64,000 bases of DNA from JAYWDA01 sp043747555 (GCA_043747555.1 JAYTOY010000020.1:1-64000); one strand, 5' to 3'; shown: positions 25,576 to 35,273, counted from the stretch's first letter. Numbers and translations are program-made. The notes: generated from the letters alone by a model not told the origin.

Positions 25576-27207
25576 CTATGGACTGTAGACGGTTATGGTT
25601 TTATTTATATTTAAAAGTCCGGTGAAGTCAGGAATCAGAGTAACAGAGCCTATTTGGTTCGGTTGGAATTTAAAACCTGCGCGATAGTTTCCGGCGGATA
25701 TTGTGACGGAAGCAGGATTGCAAATTATCCCGTCAAAGCTACAAATATTTCCGTTGGCCGCGACATCTAAAGAAACTCCAACTGTCGTGCCCGCCGCAAC
25801 TGGAAGTGGTGTTCCTAGGCTGTTGGTTAGTGAAACAGAATAATCGTGATAAGGTTGTGATCCTCCAGATGAATTGTAGAATATTTTTTCATAACCCCTT
25901 ATTTGAACTTGGCTGGCAGTTGTGCCGCCTGATCGATCAAAATCTATATATGCCATACCACTTTCAATAGCGACAGTGCTGCCGGTCGTGGTACGATTCA
26001 CGATTATTTTTCCACCGGCGAGAGAACCAGACGGTAATTTTAGGAAAAGGTCCTTGTTGCCAGTGCCTGTGGGAAGGCTGAGTCCTGTGATGGGCCCGGT
26101 CGAACTCGCGCAATTTGATGCGAATTCAAAAAAGAACATTGCTACGGCAGCTGGATCCGAAACAATTGAAAAAGTTTCGTTTTGGCTGAGGCTACCGAAG
26201 CTGTTGTCATATTTTCGAAAATTAACGCTCACTGGATAGCAAACTCCTTCAACTATTTTCCAAGGTGCAAAAATATCGACAAGTAAATCAGTATCAGCCT
26301 TAATAGGAAAGCTGATCGGCGCTTGAGTCACTGTAAATTGTGCTGGTGGACTGCTCGCGAAGCTTGCAATAAATTGGTGAATGTCACCGACAGCTGAGGC
26401 GGGCATTCTATAGTGGAATCTAAATTCACTGCGATCTTTAAGAATTTTGATACCTGCTGAATTCAACAGTCCTCCAGGTGAACAACTTCCATCAGAATAA
26501 AATGAGGGAGAAGGCTCTGAAATAGAATTAATTTGATGTGTTACGGACAAAATAAGATCACTTGTCGAATAAGAAGCAAATTGCCCGTTGTCGCCTTTAA
26601 GCAAAGCCACTAACTCTACGCATTGGTTTAACAAAGCCCCTGTCGATGGTGCGAACTTCTGCAATTCCAATTTTGTGGCGATATTGTTATTGGTATGATT
26701 TGAGATAAATTCTGTCGGCTCCGTTGTGTAAGATCCCGAGACTCCGCGAATCGAGACTTTATTAGGATCTCGATTGATGGATGGAATAGCTGCAAAAGCT
26801 TGAAAGATCATTTCATCAATCTGGTGTTCGTAAATCCAAAAGTTAAAAGTACCATCGCTGCAATCAATATCGTAATTGCCAACAGACATAGGAATAGCAG
26901 CTTCTGAATAAGAGTAGGGTGAGCCATTGATAGTATAGCTTGTTACTGGCACCGCTGCTGTTGCCAGCGGAACATTAACCCATGGACTATCATCCAAAGA
27001 AATCTGCAGTGTCGTGATTATGTTCAGACATTGCCCTTTAAACACCGCATATTTATCAATATCAAAATTTTGGTTAAACGGGCTGGGGCTTGAAGTCTTT
27101 AATTGTACTAAAGTTGTGCTTAAAGCTTGCACTGCCATGTTGGCAGCTTTAGTACAGCCGCCCAAACTAAGGCCAATAAAAAAGATTCGAAAGATCTTCA
27201 AGAACAT
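25576..27207 (-). CDS. Large surface or periplasmic lipoprotein, function unknown
   Basis: The 543-residue protein (from ATG 27207) has a lipoprotein signal with the lipobox LGGC and then a Ser/Thr/Asn-rich mature part with several cysteines and short beta-strand-like stretches. The C-terminal 100 residues (GVSLDVAANGNICSFDGIIC, then VTLIPDFTGL) resemble an Ig-like beta-sandwich. I recognise no family. It is convergent with flgE and ends just past the flagellar terminator. Such rapidly evolving lipoproteins are common in predatory bacteria, but no function can be assigned. An upstream TTG-type start at 27234 would spoil the signal peptide. Confidence 0.72.
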   Translation of the reverse strand: MFLKIFRIFFIGLSLGGCTKAANMAVQALSTTLVQLKTSSPSPFNQNFDIDKYAVFKGQCLNIITTLQISLDDSPWVNVPLATAAVPVTSYTINGSPYSYSEAAIPMSVGNYDIDCSDGTFNFWIYEHQIDEMIFQAFAAIPSINRDPNKVSIRGVSGSYTTEPTEFISNHTNNNIATKLELQKFAPSTGALLNQCVELVALLKGDNGQFASYSTSDLILSVTHQINSISEPSPSFYSDGSCSPGGLLNSAGIKILKDRSEFRFHYRMPASAVGDIHQFIASFASSPPAQFTVTQAPISFPIKADTDLLVDIFAPWKIVEGVCYPVSVNFRKYDNSFGSLSQNETFSIVSDPAAVAMFFFEFASNCASSTGPITGLSLPTGTGNKDLFLKLPSGSLAGGKIIVNRTTTGSTVAIESGMAYIDFDRSGGTTASQVQIRGYEKIFYNSSGGSQPYHDYSVSLTNSLGTPLPVAAGTTVGVSLDVAANGNICSFDGIICNPASVTISAGNYRAGFKFQPNQIGSVTLIPDFTGLLNINKTITVYSP

Positions 27208-27294
27208 GACTAAACAATCGGAATTTAAGAGCACCGACTAAAGACGTAAGTTGAGACGTCTCAGAATAGAACATCAAGAATTTCCTAGAATCGA

Positions 27295-27711
27295 CTAAGA
27301 CCCAACAACTAGAATTAAATTTTTGGAACTTGAAATATAGATTTGATATTGATGGTGATCGAACTGAAGTTGAATGGTATCACTTTGATTTTTTTTGCTA
27401 AAATATTCAATCTTATTCAACTGACGGATATCCAAGCCGGAACCTGTCTCGTTTTTTAAACCCAATAATTTCAAAGATGACGCCAGATCCGTAGGTTCCA
27501 AAATCACAGGACTGCTAGAAGCCGTTTTCTTTTGTAAATCCAAAGACAAAAACTGAGCAATCTCACGAGAAGATAAATTCTTATCGGCCCCAGAAAGACT
27601 GTACAAAGTTGAATTCGGAAAAGACCCCGCCGTTTTCATTTGAATCGAAAGTTGTGCTTGTGCCAGTGAATTTAAGCCTAATAAAAAGCTTAAGCTAATA
27701 ATAAAACGCAT
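27295..27711 (-). CDS. Small secreted protein, function unknown
   Basis: The 138-residue protein starts at ATG 27711 with GGGGAGGGG immediately upstream. It has a signal peptide (MRFIISLSFLLGLNSLAQAQ, cleavage likely after AQA) and a polar mature domain ending in a hydrophobic LILVVGS. I recognise no domain. It is transcribed in the same direction as the upstream liv genes but starts 94 bases after livF and probably has its own expression. Confidence 0.65.
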   Translation of the reverse strand: MRFIISLSFLLGLNSLAQAQLSIQMKTAGSFPNSTLYSLSGADKNLSSREIAQFLSLDLQKKTASSSPVILEPTDLASSLKLLGLKNETGSGLDIRQLNKIEYFSKKNQSDTIQLQFDHHQYQIYISSSKNLILVVGS

Positions 27712-27804
27712 GGCCCCTCCCCAGGAATCATGCGGCAACATAGCACAAGTGGGACAGCGGAAAAACAAGGTTTTTAAGAGGGGAATTTATTATCTGTTAA
27801 AGAC

Positions 27805-28515
27805 TTAGACACCCAGGTAACTTCTTCTAACTTCATCGTTATTAAGTAGGTCTGAGCCTTTGCCCTCAAGCTTAATGGTGCCAGTTTCAATCACATAAGC
27901 TCGATGAGAAATCTTTAAAGCCATACGGGCGTTCTGTTCCACCAGTAAAATGGTCATGCCTTCTTGATTTAATCTAACAATAATTTGAAAAATTTGTGCA
28001 ACAATCAAAGGAGCTAAGCCCAAAGAAGGCTCATCTAAAAGGAGCAGTTCTGGTTTGCACATCAAAGCGCGACAAATCGCGACCATCTGTTGCTCGCCAC
28101 CACTTAATGTACCTGCTAATTGTTTTTGCCGCTCCTTCACGCGAGGGAAAAGGTCATAGCAATAATCCAGGTCCTTTTTTATCTGGGCTCGATCCTTGCG
28201 AGAATAGGCACCAAGCTCTAAGTTTTCTAAAACAGTCATCTGTGGAAAAACACCGCGACCTTCGGGCGACTGGGCCATACCTAGTTTCACTCGCAAGTGA
28301 GCCGGAGTTTTTAACAGATCTTGATCTTTAATTTTAATATCACCTTGGGCATCAACCAATCCTGATAAAGCCCGCAAAGTGGTGGTTTTCCCGGCGCCGT
28401 TGGCACCAATTAAGGCCACCACTTCGCCCTTAAAAACCTTGAAACTAATTCCGCGCAAAGCTTCAATCGATCCGTAAGCGACCTTTAAATTTTTAACGTC
28501 TAATAAAGGACTCAA
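27805..28515 (-). CDS. livF: Branched-chain amino acid ABC transporter ATP-binding protein LivF
   Basis: The 236-residue ABC ATPase has Walker A GANGAGKT, the LivF-type signature LSGGEQQMVAICRALM and Walker B LLLLDEPSLGLAP. With LivG it energises uptake of leucine, isoleucine and valine, or related amino acids or amides. The start ATG overlaps the livG stop by four bases (28512-28515). It is last in the order livJ-livH-livM-livG-livF. Confidence 0.92.
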   Translation of the reverse strand: MSPLLDVKNLKVAYGSIEALRGISFKVFKGEVVALIGANGAGKTTTLRALSGLVDAQGDIKIKDQDLLKTPAHLRVKLGMAQSPEGRGVFPQMTVLENLELGAYSRKDRAQIKKDLDYCYDLFPRVKERQKQLAGTLSGGEQQMVAICRALMCKPELLLLDEPSLGLAPLIVAQIFQIIVRLNQEGMTILLVEQNARMALKISHRAYVIETGTIKLEGKGSDLLNNDEVRRSYLGV

Positions 28516-29288
28516 GCTTCCTCCGCCACGCCCAAATAAGCTTCGATGACTTTGGGCGAATTTTGAATTTGGGCCGCAGTGCCTTCGGCAATTTTCACGC
28601 CGTGATCTAGAACAATAATTTTTTCACAAATTCCCATAACAAGTTTCATATCATGCTCGATCAGTAAAACTGTCAGATTAAAATCTTTTCGGACCTGCGC
28701 GATTGTTTCCATCAACTGATGAGTTTCAGAATGATTCATTCCGGCCGCAGGTTCATCTAATAAAATCATTTTCGGATCAGTCGCTAAGGCTCGCACAATT
28801 TCAAGTTTTCTTTGGGCGCCGTAGGGAAGGGATGAAGCTTCATCCAATGCCTTATCTTGCAGACCAAAAACTTTTAAAAGTTGATAGGCTTTTTCAGCAT
28901 TTTGTTTTTCCTGCAGATAAAACTTTTTTGATCGAGTCACACTATCCCAAAGCCCATAAGACACATGCTGATGGCAAGCGATCAAAATATTTTCTAAAAC
29001 TGTCAGATTTTTAAAGAGGCGAATATTCTGAAAAGTTCGGGTCAGGCCCACTTTAGAAATTTGATACGGTTTAAGGCCTACGGTGGATTTGCCGCTGACA
29101 GAAATATTGCCAGCAGTAGGCAGGTAAACTCCGGTGAGTAAATTAAAAACCGTCGTCTTGCCGGCGCCGTTCGGGCCAATAAGCCCCGCCAGTTGACCTT
29201 TTTCGATCGTAAAATTCAAATCAGCAACCGCCTTAAGGCCACCAAACTGAATGGTCAGGTTTTCGACTTTAAGAAGAGCGTCGGACAT
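28512..29288 (-). CDS. livG: Branched-chain amino acid ABC transporter ATP-binding protein LivG
   Basis: The 258-residue protein has Walker A GPNGAGKT, LTRTFQNIRLFKNLTVLENI (typical of LivG), the degenerate signature LPYGAQRKLEIVRALA and Walker B ILLDEPAAGMN. I use ATG 29288, preceded by CTGGAG; an upstream in-frame start at 29345 would add 19 residues inside livM. It overlaps livM by 20 bases and livF by four, which fits tight co-translation. Confidence 0.92.
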   Translation of the reverse strand: MSDALLKVENLTIQFGGLKAVADLNFTIEKGQLAGLIGPNGAGKTTVFNLLTGVYLPTAGNISVSGKSTVGLKPYQISKVGLTRTFQNIRLFKNLTVLENILIACHQHVSYGLWDSVTRSKKFYLQEKQNAEKAYQLLKVFGLQDKALDEASSLPYGAQRKLEIVRALATDPKMILLDEPAAGMNHSETHQLMETIAQVRKDFNLTVLLIEHDMKLVMGICEKIIVLDHGVKIAEGTAAQIQNSPKVIEAYLGVAEEA

Positions 29289-30261
29289 ATTTTCTCCAGA
29301 AATCGGGGATTTCTTTTTTTCCAAAAAGTCCTTCAGGTCGTACAATCATCACAATAATTAAAGTCAGCGAATAAATAACCATGCGCAGATCAACGCCGGT
29401 GACCTCTTGCACGCTTCTTAAGGCTTCAGGGAGCAAAGTCACAATGAAAGCAGCTGCTAGCGATCCTGTTAAACTTCCCATGCCGCCTAAAACCACCATG
29501 ATCACAGCATTAATACTTAAAATCAGAGAAAACGAATTAGGCGTGATAAAATTATTTACGAAAGCAAATAAAGAACCAGCGACACCGGCAAAAAAACTAG
29601 AAATCAAAAAAGCTCGCACTTTAACTTTGGTCGAATTAATTCCCATAGCCTCAGCGGCGACATCGTCTTCTCGGATACTTAAAAAAGCCCGACCATGGCT
29701 GCTATGGCAAATGCGCCAGATCACCACAAATGTGATCACCAACCAAAAGGAGCAATATAAATAAGTCATCAGTCGACCAGCATCAATGCCTGGAATTGTA
29801 GGAAGGTTAGGAATGCCAGAATAACCCCTTGCGCCACCTAAAAACTCTAAGTTAATAAAAGCCGAGCGAATGATTTCGCCAAATCCCAAAGTAACGATCG
29901 CTAAATAATCACCCTTTAACTTCAAAGACGGTTGTCCTACCAAATAACCAAATGCCGCCGCCACACAGCCAGAAAGAATTGTACTTAACAAAAAATTTAA
30001 TAGCGCCAACGATGGGGGAAAAATCGCCCATTTCGTAGAAACATAAGCCGAAGTGTAAGCGCCGATCGCCATAAAGCCAGCGTGACCCAAAGAAAATTGC
30101 CCGGTGTAACCATTCACTAAGTTTAAGCTGATGGCCATCACACAGTTAATCAATATGAACAATGTCATCAGCTGCAAATAGGAATTAAAACCAAAATTGA
30201 TAATTAAACCGACAACAAGCATCACCAAAAACGCCAAGGCGGGATTTTTAAAAGCTTTCAT
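29269..30261 (-). CDS. livM: Branched-chain amino acid ABC transporter permease LivM
   Basis: The 330-residue protein has about eight or nine hydrophobic segments and LivM motifs: SLNLVNGYTGQFSLGHAGFM near the N-terminus, LKGDYLAIVTLGFGEIIR in the middle and VVLGGMGSLTGSLAAAF. It forms half of the membrane channel with LivH. The start shares a base with the livH stop at 30261, and the end overlaps livG. Confidence 0.93.
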   Translation of the reverse strand: MKAFKNPALAFLVMLVVGLIINFGFNSYLQLMTLFILINCVMAISLNLVNGYTGQFSLGHAGFMAIGAYTSAYVSTKWAIFPPSLALLNFLLSTILSGCVAAAFGYLVGQPSLKLKGDYLAIVTLGFGEIIRSAFINLEFLGGARGYSGIPNLPTIPGIDAGRLMTYLYCSFWLVITFVVIWRICHSSHGRAFLSIREDDVAAEAMGINSTKVKVRAFLISSFFAGVAGSLFAFVNNFITPNSFSLILSINAVIMVVLGGMGSLTGSLAAAFIVTLLPEALRSVQEVTGVDLRMVIYSLTLIIVMIVRPEGLFGKKEIPDFWRKYVRRSS

Positions 30262-31163
30262 TAAACTTTCTCCGCAGTGTATTTGCCCAGTAACCCCGCT
30301 GGTCGGTATAATAAAATGGCTATTAAAATTCCAAACGCCAAAGCATCTCTGTAACTGCTAGACAGATATCCCGAAACCATTTCTTCGGAAAGCCCCATGA
30401 TTAAACTGCCGATAACGGCGCCCATGATATTGCCGATACCGCCTAGAACTGCAGCGACAAAAGCCTTTAGGCCAATCATTGTCCCCATCAAAGGATCAAT
30501 TTTTGGATATTTCATACCTACTAAAATACTTCCGATGGCAGCCAAACTTGAACCAACAATAAAAGTGAAAGTAATAATTCGATCCGTATTAATTCCAAGC
30601 ATTCGAGCCACGGCGGCATTTTGACTGACAGCTCGCATCGCTTTTCCAACTTTGGTGTGCTGAATTAAAAAATGCAAAGCCAGCATGGCAAAAAGGCTGA
30701 CTCCTAAAACAGTGACATCAAAAATTTTGATCGTCATGCTGCCAATATTAAAAATTTCGGCATCAGTCATAATATCCGGGAAAACTTTCGGATCTGCGCC
30801 AAAAACAACTTGTCCCGTGTATTGCAGAAATAGACTGACACCAATGGCAGTGATCAAAACATTAATCTTGGGCGCCTTTCTTAAAGGTTTGTAAGCCAGA
30901 CGTTCAATCAAAACTCCAAGAACACTGCACACAATCATTGAAACAAGCATCAATGTCAGCAAAGTACTCAGGCCCGGTTGATTTTCAATGCCGAACCACT
31001 TTGCGACGTAATAAGCGGTAAAGGCACCGACCATATAAACATCAGAATGGGCAAAGTTGATCATCTGTAGGATGCCGTACACCATAGTATAACCCAAGGC
31101 GATCAAAGCATAAATACTGCCTAAATTAATCCCATTTAAAATATGCTGAAAAAACTCTTCCAT
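30261..31163 (-). CDS. livH: Branched-chain amino acid ABC transporter permease LivH
   Basis: The 300-residue permease starts with HILNGINLGSIYALIALGYT, followed by MVYGILQMINFAHSDVYMVG, the LivH N-terminal signature, and contains AVLGGIGNIMGAVIGSLIMG near the end. It has about eight membrane spans and pairs with LivM. Start and stop each share one base with the neighbouring genes (31163 and 30261), so the whole set is one translationally coupled operon. Confidence 0.94.
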   Translation of the reverse strand: MEEFFQHILNGINLGSIYALIALGYTMVYGILQMINFAHSDVYMVGAFTAYYVAKWFGIENQPGLSTLLTLMLVSMIVCSVLGVLIERLAYKPLRKAPKINVLITAIGVSLFLQYTGQVVFGADPKVFPDIMTDAEIFNIGSMTIKIFDVTVLGVSLFAMLALHFLIQHTKVGKAMRAVSQNAAVARMLGINTDRIITFTFIVGSSLAAIGSILVGMKYPKIDPLMGTMIGLKAFVAAVLGGIGNIMGAVIGSLIMGLSEEMVSGYLSSSYRDALAFGILIAILLYRPAGLLGKYTAEKV

Positions 31164-32311
31164 TAGAGGGGATTCACCGTGGTCACAAATTTACGTTTTT
31201 CATTTTCAATCTGTACGATGACGGCAGGCTTCACAGCATCGCGATTTTCATTGATCGAAATCTTTCCAGTAACGCCTGGAAAGTCTTTGGTCTTAGCCAA
31301 CTCATCGCGAATATTTTGCGGAGTGACTTCTGTCGTTCGCTCCATAGCAGCGACAAGAATTTTTGCGGCATCATAACCTAAAGCTGCCAAGCCATCCGGC
31401 ACTTCACTATAACGCGCTTTAAATTTTTTAATAAATTCTTGAACCGTAGGATCTGTGGATTCGGTCGAATAGTGATTCGAGTAATAATGGCCATTGATGG
31501 CTTCCTTACCAATCTCATGAAGTCGCGTGCTATCCCAACCATCTCCGCCTAATAAAGGTATTTTTAATCCCAATTGCACGGCTTGACGAGCAATCAAGCC
31601 CACTTCCGTATAATAGCCGGGAATAAAAATAGCTTCTGGAGATTTACTTTTCATCTGGGTCAGCTGGGCTTTAAAGTCGATATCTTTTTCTTGATAAGAA
31701 AGATCTGTGACAATCGTGCCACCCAATTTTTTATAAGACTCGATAAAAGCGTCAGCTAAACCAATGGAATAGAGATTGGCCTTGTCGCGAAAAATCGCAA
31801 CTTTTTTAACCTTTAAATTTTCCCAAGCAAATTTAGCCATGACCAAACCTTGAAAGGGATCGATAAAACAAACTCGGAAAACAAAGTCGCGGTTTTTTGT
31901 GATGGAAGGATTTGTCGAACTTGGAGTGATTAATGGAATTTTATATTGCTGAGCAAAAGGCGCCGCGGCCTCAGTTAAAGAGGAGGCCACTTCGCCGATC
32001 ACAGCGACAACTTTACTTTGAGTGATCAGTCGAGTCACAGCTGCGGCGGCTTCATCTGGTTTTCCTTGATCGTCTAAAGTGATCAGTTTAATTTTTTTCG
32101 CTTTCACGCCACCTTTTTCATTCACTTCATCAAAAGCCATTTTAATGCCTTTGTTTGTCGATAATCCAAAAGTCGCTGTTGAGCCGGTTAATGATCCATA
32201 TTCGCCGACTAAAATTTCATTTTGTGATTTCGTGCAACTCGTAAACAGGCCTAAACAAAAGAGACTTAAAAGTCCTAAGATACCTAAAAGGTTTTGCGAT
32301 TTAGTCAGCAT
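31163..32311 (-). CDS. livJ: Branched-chain amino acid-type ABC substrate-binding lipoprotein (LivJ/LivK-like)
   Basis: The 382-residue protein (ATG 32311, with GGGGGA upstream) has a lipoprotein-like signal ending FTSC at residue 26, then a type I periplasmic-binding fold: ILVGEYGSLTGSTATFG, KLITLDDQGKPDEAAAAVTR, VVAVIGEVASSLTEAAAPFA and a late GYDAAKILVAAMER. It captures the amino acid ligand and feeds LivHM. Being lipid-anchored rather than free is unusual for Gram-negative relatives but not rare. Ligand specificity cannot be read from sequence. An upstream in-frame start would place 25 odd residues before the signal. Confidence 0.9.
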   Translation of the reverse strand: MLTKSQNLLGILGLLSLFCLGLFTSCTKSQNEILVGEYGSLTGSTATFGLSTNKGIKMAFDEVNEKGGVKAKKIKLITLDDQGKPDEAAAAVTRLITQSKVVAVIGEVASSLTEAAAPFAQQYKIPLITPSSTNPSITKNRDFVFRVCFIDPFQGLVMAKFAWENLKVKKVAIFRDKANLYSIGLADAFIESYKKLGGTIVTDLSYQEKDIDFKAQLTQMKSKSPEAIFIPGYYTEVGLIARQAVQLGLKIPLLGGDGWDSTRLHEIGKEAINGHYYSNHYSTESTDPTVQEFIKKFKARYSEVPDGLAALGYDAAKILVAAMERTTEVTPQNIRDELAKTKDFPGVTGKISINENRDAVKPAVIVQIENEKRKFVTTVNPL

Positions 32312-32432
32312 TGAAAAGTCCCCCGAAAATATTACATATGATTGCAGGGCCTTGGGTTGATGGTCAAAAAAAACCTCAAGCCGCAAGGCGAAATACAGTG
32401 TTATCAGGACCGTCTTTCTATAAACATTAGGG

Positions 32433-33980
32433 ATGAAGTTGACTTTGCGTTTGATGATTCAAATATTAGCCTCACTTGCCGTCGTCGTGCTACCGCTCAG
32501 TGCATTCCAGCTTTATTCATTGTTTGAGTCTTCTTACGAGGATAGTTATCACGATAATTTTCACGTCATACAATCGTTTTCTGCACCAGTCTCAGAGGCC
32601 ATATGGAGTTTAGATAAAGCCTACATGAAACATTTAACGACATCCCTCGTGCTGAGTGGAACTATCAGCAGGGTTGAAATTTACGACGAAGATCTTAACT
32701 TATTTGCGGCTGCTAACAAACTTTCGAACCAATCCCAAATAACTGACCCTGAGCCTGGACTTTTGCCTCCAGCTGAACTCAGTCGACTTCGATCAGGTCA
32801 AAATTCATTGTATCGTGAAAAGCCTCGGAAGGCATTGGGTCGGTTGGCAATTCCAATTCTCTCCATCCAAGGGTCTGAAGCTATGCCCAGTTTTCGTGGC
32901 GTCTTAGCTATCGAGTATTCTTTGAAATCTGTTAATCAAAAAATGCTCTATCAAATTCTGCAAAACGCGCTCATGATTACAATCTTTACTCTTGTTGTTA
33001 GCTTGATCTTATTTTACTCACTGAAGCGTTCTGTTATTACCCCACTTTTTGAATTGCTGAAAGCGATGCGCCTAATGCCAAATGACCGCAGCGTTCGGCT
33101 AGATCCGACGGCAACCCATACTACAGAAATTGCTAAAATTTATCAGACTTTTAATAATATGGTCGAAGACCTTCAGAAAAAAGAAAACGTCATTACCGAG
33201 CAAAGAAAGCAGATGGTTCAATCTAGCAAAATGTCGGCTTTGGGGGAAATGGCGGCCGGAATCGCCCACGAGATCAATAATCCTCTAGCCATTATTGTTG
33301 GGTATAATCATATAGTTCGTGAACTTGTAAAACGAGATCAACCTGATAAACCGGAAATTTTTCGAAACTTAAGTAAAATCCAAGAAACGACTGATCGAAT
33401 TTCAAAAATAATCCAAGGTCTTAGAACTTTTTCTAGGAACACAACCAGTGATCCTCGGGAATGGAATTCTTTAAAAGTAATTATAGAAAATGCACTTGAG
33501 TTTTGTGCTCAGCGGCTTAAGAACCATGGGATTGATTTGATTTTGGATCCAGTTCCAGCTGTTGAATTATTTTGTCGGGACTCGCAAATGATTCAGGTTT
33601 TGTTGAACTTATTGAATAACGCATTTGATGCAGTTCAAGAGCACGTGGACGATTCATGGATACGTATCAGTTTTGCTGTAAATAAAGACGGTCTGACTAT
33701 TCAAGTCACCGACTCAGGCCCTGGCATTCCTGCAATGGTCGCAGAGAAAGTAATGCAGCCTTTTTTTACAACCAAGGAAGTGGGGAAGGGCACCGGCTTA
33801 GGACTTAGTATTTCTAAGGGGATTATCGAAGAGCATGGCGGTCAGTTGCTTTTCAATCGACAGAACCCCCACACTCAATTTGTGATTGAAATGCCAACTC
33901 ATATATTTAGAGATCTGCAAAAAAATGATGAAAAAGGTCTCAATCCTCAGGTTGAAAGCAGATTAGCTAAATTGACGTAG
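32433..33980 (+). CDS. Orphan sensor histidine kinase (periplasmic sensor, HAMP, HisKA, HATPase)
   Basis: The 515-residue protein has a membrane segment at 8-30, a periplasmic domain (about 31-175), a second membrane segment (about 180-198), a HAMP linker, the phospho-accepting His 279 in AAGIAHEINNPLAII, an N box (QVLLNLLNNAFDAV), DSGPGIP and GTGLGLSISKGIIEEHGG. The HEINNPL form is typical of NtrB/DctB-like kinases. No receiver gene lies beside it. It is divergent from the liv operon and overlaps the pfkA 3' end by 34 bases, tail to tail. The signal is unknown; control of the liv operon is possible but only suggested by position. Confidence 0.9.
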   Translation: MKLTLRLMIQILASLAVVVLPLSAFQLYSLFESSYEDSYHDNFHVIQSFSAPVSEAIWSLDKAYMKHLTTSLVLSGTISRVEIYDEDLNLFAAANKLSNQSQITDPEPGLLPPAELSRLRSGQNSLYREKPRKALGRLAIPILSIQGSEAMPSFRGVLAIEYSLKSVNQKMLYQILQNALMITIFTLVVSLILFYSLKRSVITPLFELLKAMRLMPNDRSVRLDPTATHTTEIAKIYQTFNNMVEDLQKKENVITEQRKQMVQSSKMSALGEMAAGIAHEINNPLAIIVGYNHIVRELVKRDQPDKPEIFRNLSKIQETTDRISKIIQGLRTFSRNTTSDPREWNSLKVIIENALEFCAQRLKNHGIDLILDPVPAVELFCRDSQMIQVLLNLLNNAFDAVQEHVDDSWIRISFAVNKDGLTIQVTDSGPGIPAMVAEKVMQPFFTTKEVGKGTGLGLSISKGIIEEHGGQLLFNRQNPHTQFVIEMPTHIFRDLQKNDEKGLNPQVESRLAKLT

Positions 33981-34942
33981 TCTAACGACTGCTTCTTCTC
34001 AGTTTTTGTGACTATTTCTAATGGGACTTGGACCAACTGATGGCCTTCAATACCAATCATGACATCGCAAATTCCAGATAACAAAGTTTCGACGGCAGCA
34101 GCGCCCATTCGGGAGGCTAAGATCCGATCGTTAGCGGTTGGACTACCGCCACGTTGCTGATGTCCAAGAACGCAAACCTTTGCATCAAGCCCCGATTTTT
34201 TTCGGATCGCGTCGCCTAAATCGTAAGCGCGACCCGGTTTTTGGCCCTCGACTGTGACGATGATGCTGCTTTTTTTACCTCTCAGCATTGATTCTTTAAT
34301 GCGCTCAACCGCTTTATCGACAGTTGTATTACCGTCAGGAGTAAATATCTCTTCGGCACCGCCAGCTAAACCCACATAAGAGGCAATAGCTCCTGAATTT
34401 CGTCCCATCACTTCAACAATAAAAACTCGATCGTGGCTGTCAGCGGTGTCACGAATTTTATCAATCGCATCCAAAGCTGTATTAACAGCCGTATCAAAAC
34501 CGATCGTTCGATCCGTTCCAAAAATATCGTTATCAATAGTTCCAGGAATTCCCACAATCGGAATTTGATGTTCTTCCCAAAGCAAATGAGCACCCTTGAA
34601 AGAACCATCGCCACCTATACAGACTGCGGCATCGATATCTAAGGCTTTTAAGTGATCAGCTGCTTTTTTTCTGAACTCAGGTTTTAAAAATTCCAAACAG
34701 CGACCTGTTTTTATTACGGTTCCACCACGTTGGATAATATTGGCCATATCGCGAACTTGCAGGGCATGAATTTCGTTGTTTACCATGCCGCTGTAGCCGC
34801 CGATGGCGCCGTAAACTTCCAGTTTGCGTTGATATCCTAAACGGACGACGGCTCGTGTAGCCGCATTCATCCCCGGAGCGTCTCCGCCACTAGTATAAAC
34901 GGCAATTCTTTTTAATGTTTTTTTAAATTGAGCCATAGTCAT
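33947..34942 (-). CDS. pfkA: ATP-dependent 6-phosphofructokinase
   Basis: The 331-residue protein has the PfkA motifs YTSGGDAPGMNAATRAVVR, IGGDGSFKGA, GIPGTIDNDIFGTDRTIGFD and EVMGRNSGAIA. It phosphorylates fructose 6-phosphate, the committed step of glycolysis. The GGDGS form (rather than GGDDT) points to ATP as donor. A second ATG two codons in is possible. Its 3' end lies inside the end of the convergent kinase gene. It starts 6 bases beyond the HU terminator, so its promoter may overlap that hairpin or upstream transcripts may read through. Confidence 0.95.
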   Translation of the reverse strand: MTMAQFKKTLKRIAVYTSGGDAPGMNAATRAVVRLGYQRKLEVYGAIGGYSGMVNNEIHALQVRDMANIIQRGGTVIKTGRCLEFLKPEFRKKAADHLKALDIDAAVCIGGDGSFKGAHLLWEEHQIPIVGIPGTIDNDIFGTDRTIGFDTAVNTALDAIDKIRDTADSHDRVFIVEVMGRNSGAIASYVGLAGGAEEIFTPDGNTTVDKAVERIKESMLRGKKSSIIVTVEGQKPGRAYDLGDAIRKKSGLDAKVCVLGHQQRGGSPTANDRILASRMGAAAVETLLSGICDVMIGIEGHQLVQVPLEIVTKTEKKQSLDYVNLANLLST

Positions 34943-34947
34943 TGCAC

Positions 34948-34978
34948 CAAAAAAAAGGGACCCAGGGGGTCCCTTTTT
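34948..34978 (-). terminator. Rho-independent terminator downstream of the HU gene
   Basis: GGGACCC (34957-34963) and GGGTCCC (34967-34973) form a 7-bp stem, extended by flanking A/T pairs. On the minus strand it is followed by a run of eight or nine T (34956 to 34948). It lies 23 bases past the HU stop. The five T on the plus side make it possibly bidirectional. Confidence 0.88.
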
Positions 34979-35000
34979 CCAAATTAATTATGAATTGAGC

Positions 35001-35273
35001 TTAGTTAACCATAGATTTAAATTCAGCGCCAGCGCGGAATTTTGGAGCCCAAGAAGCTGGAATTTTGATAGCTTTGCCAGTTTGTGGGTTGCGACCTGTG
35101 CGAGCTTTACGCTTTGCTTTTGTGAATGTGCCGAAACCAACAAGTTTCACATCGTCACCTTTTTTTACTGATTTTTTAATATTTTCCATTGTGCAATCTA
35201 AGAACGCCTCAGCTTGAGCTTTGGAAACATTGGTCTCAGTCGCAATTTTTTCGATCAACTGTGCTTTATTCAT
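35001..35273 (-). CDS. hup: DNA-binding protein HU
   Basis: The 90-residue basic protein matches HU: MNKAQLIEKIATETNVSKAQ, then VKLVGFGTFTKAKRKARTGR and NPQTGKAIKIPASWAPKFRA. The RNPQTG beta arm, which inserts the proline into the minor groove, is intact. HU bends and compacts DNA. ATG 35273 has AAGGAG upstream; the longer in-frame opening at 35360 would overlap yacG and lacks support. A strong terminator follows. Confidence 0.96.
   Translation of the reverse strand: MNKAQLIEKIATETNVSKAQAEAFLDCTMENIKKSVKKGDDVKLVGFGTFTKAKRKARTGRNPQTGKAIKIPASWAPKFRAGAEFKSMVN

Noticed and set aside
27581..27607. Exact GCCGATAA on the minus strand
   Set aside because: It lies inside a coding region and the bases 15 upstream read TTTG, not TAAA.
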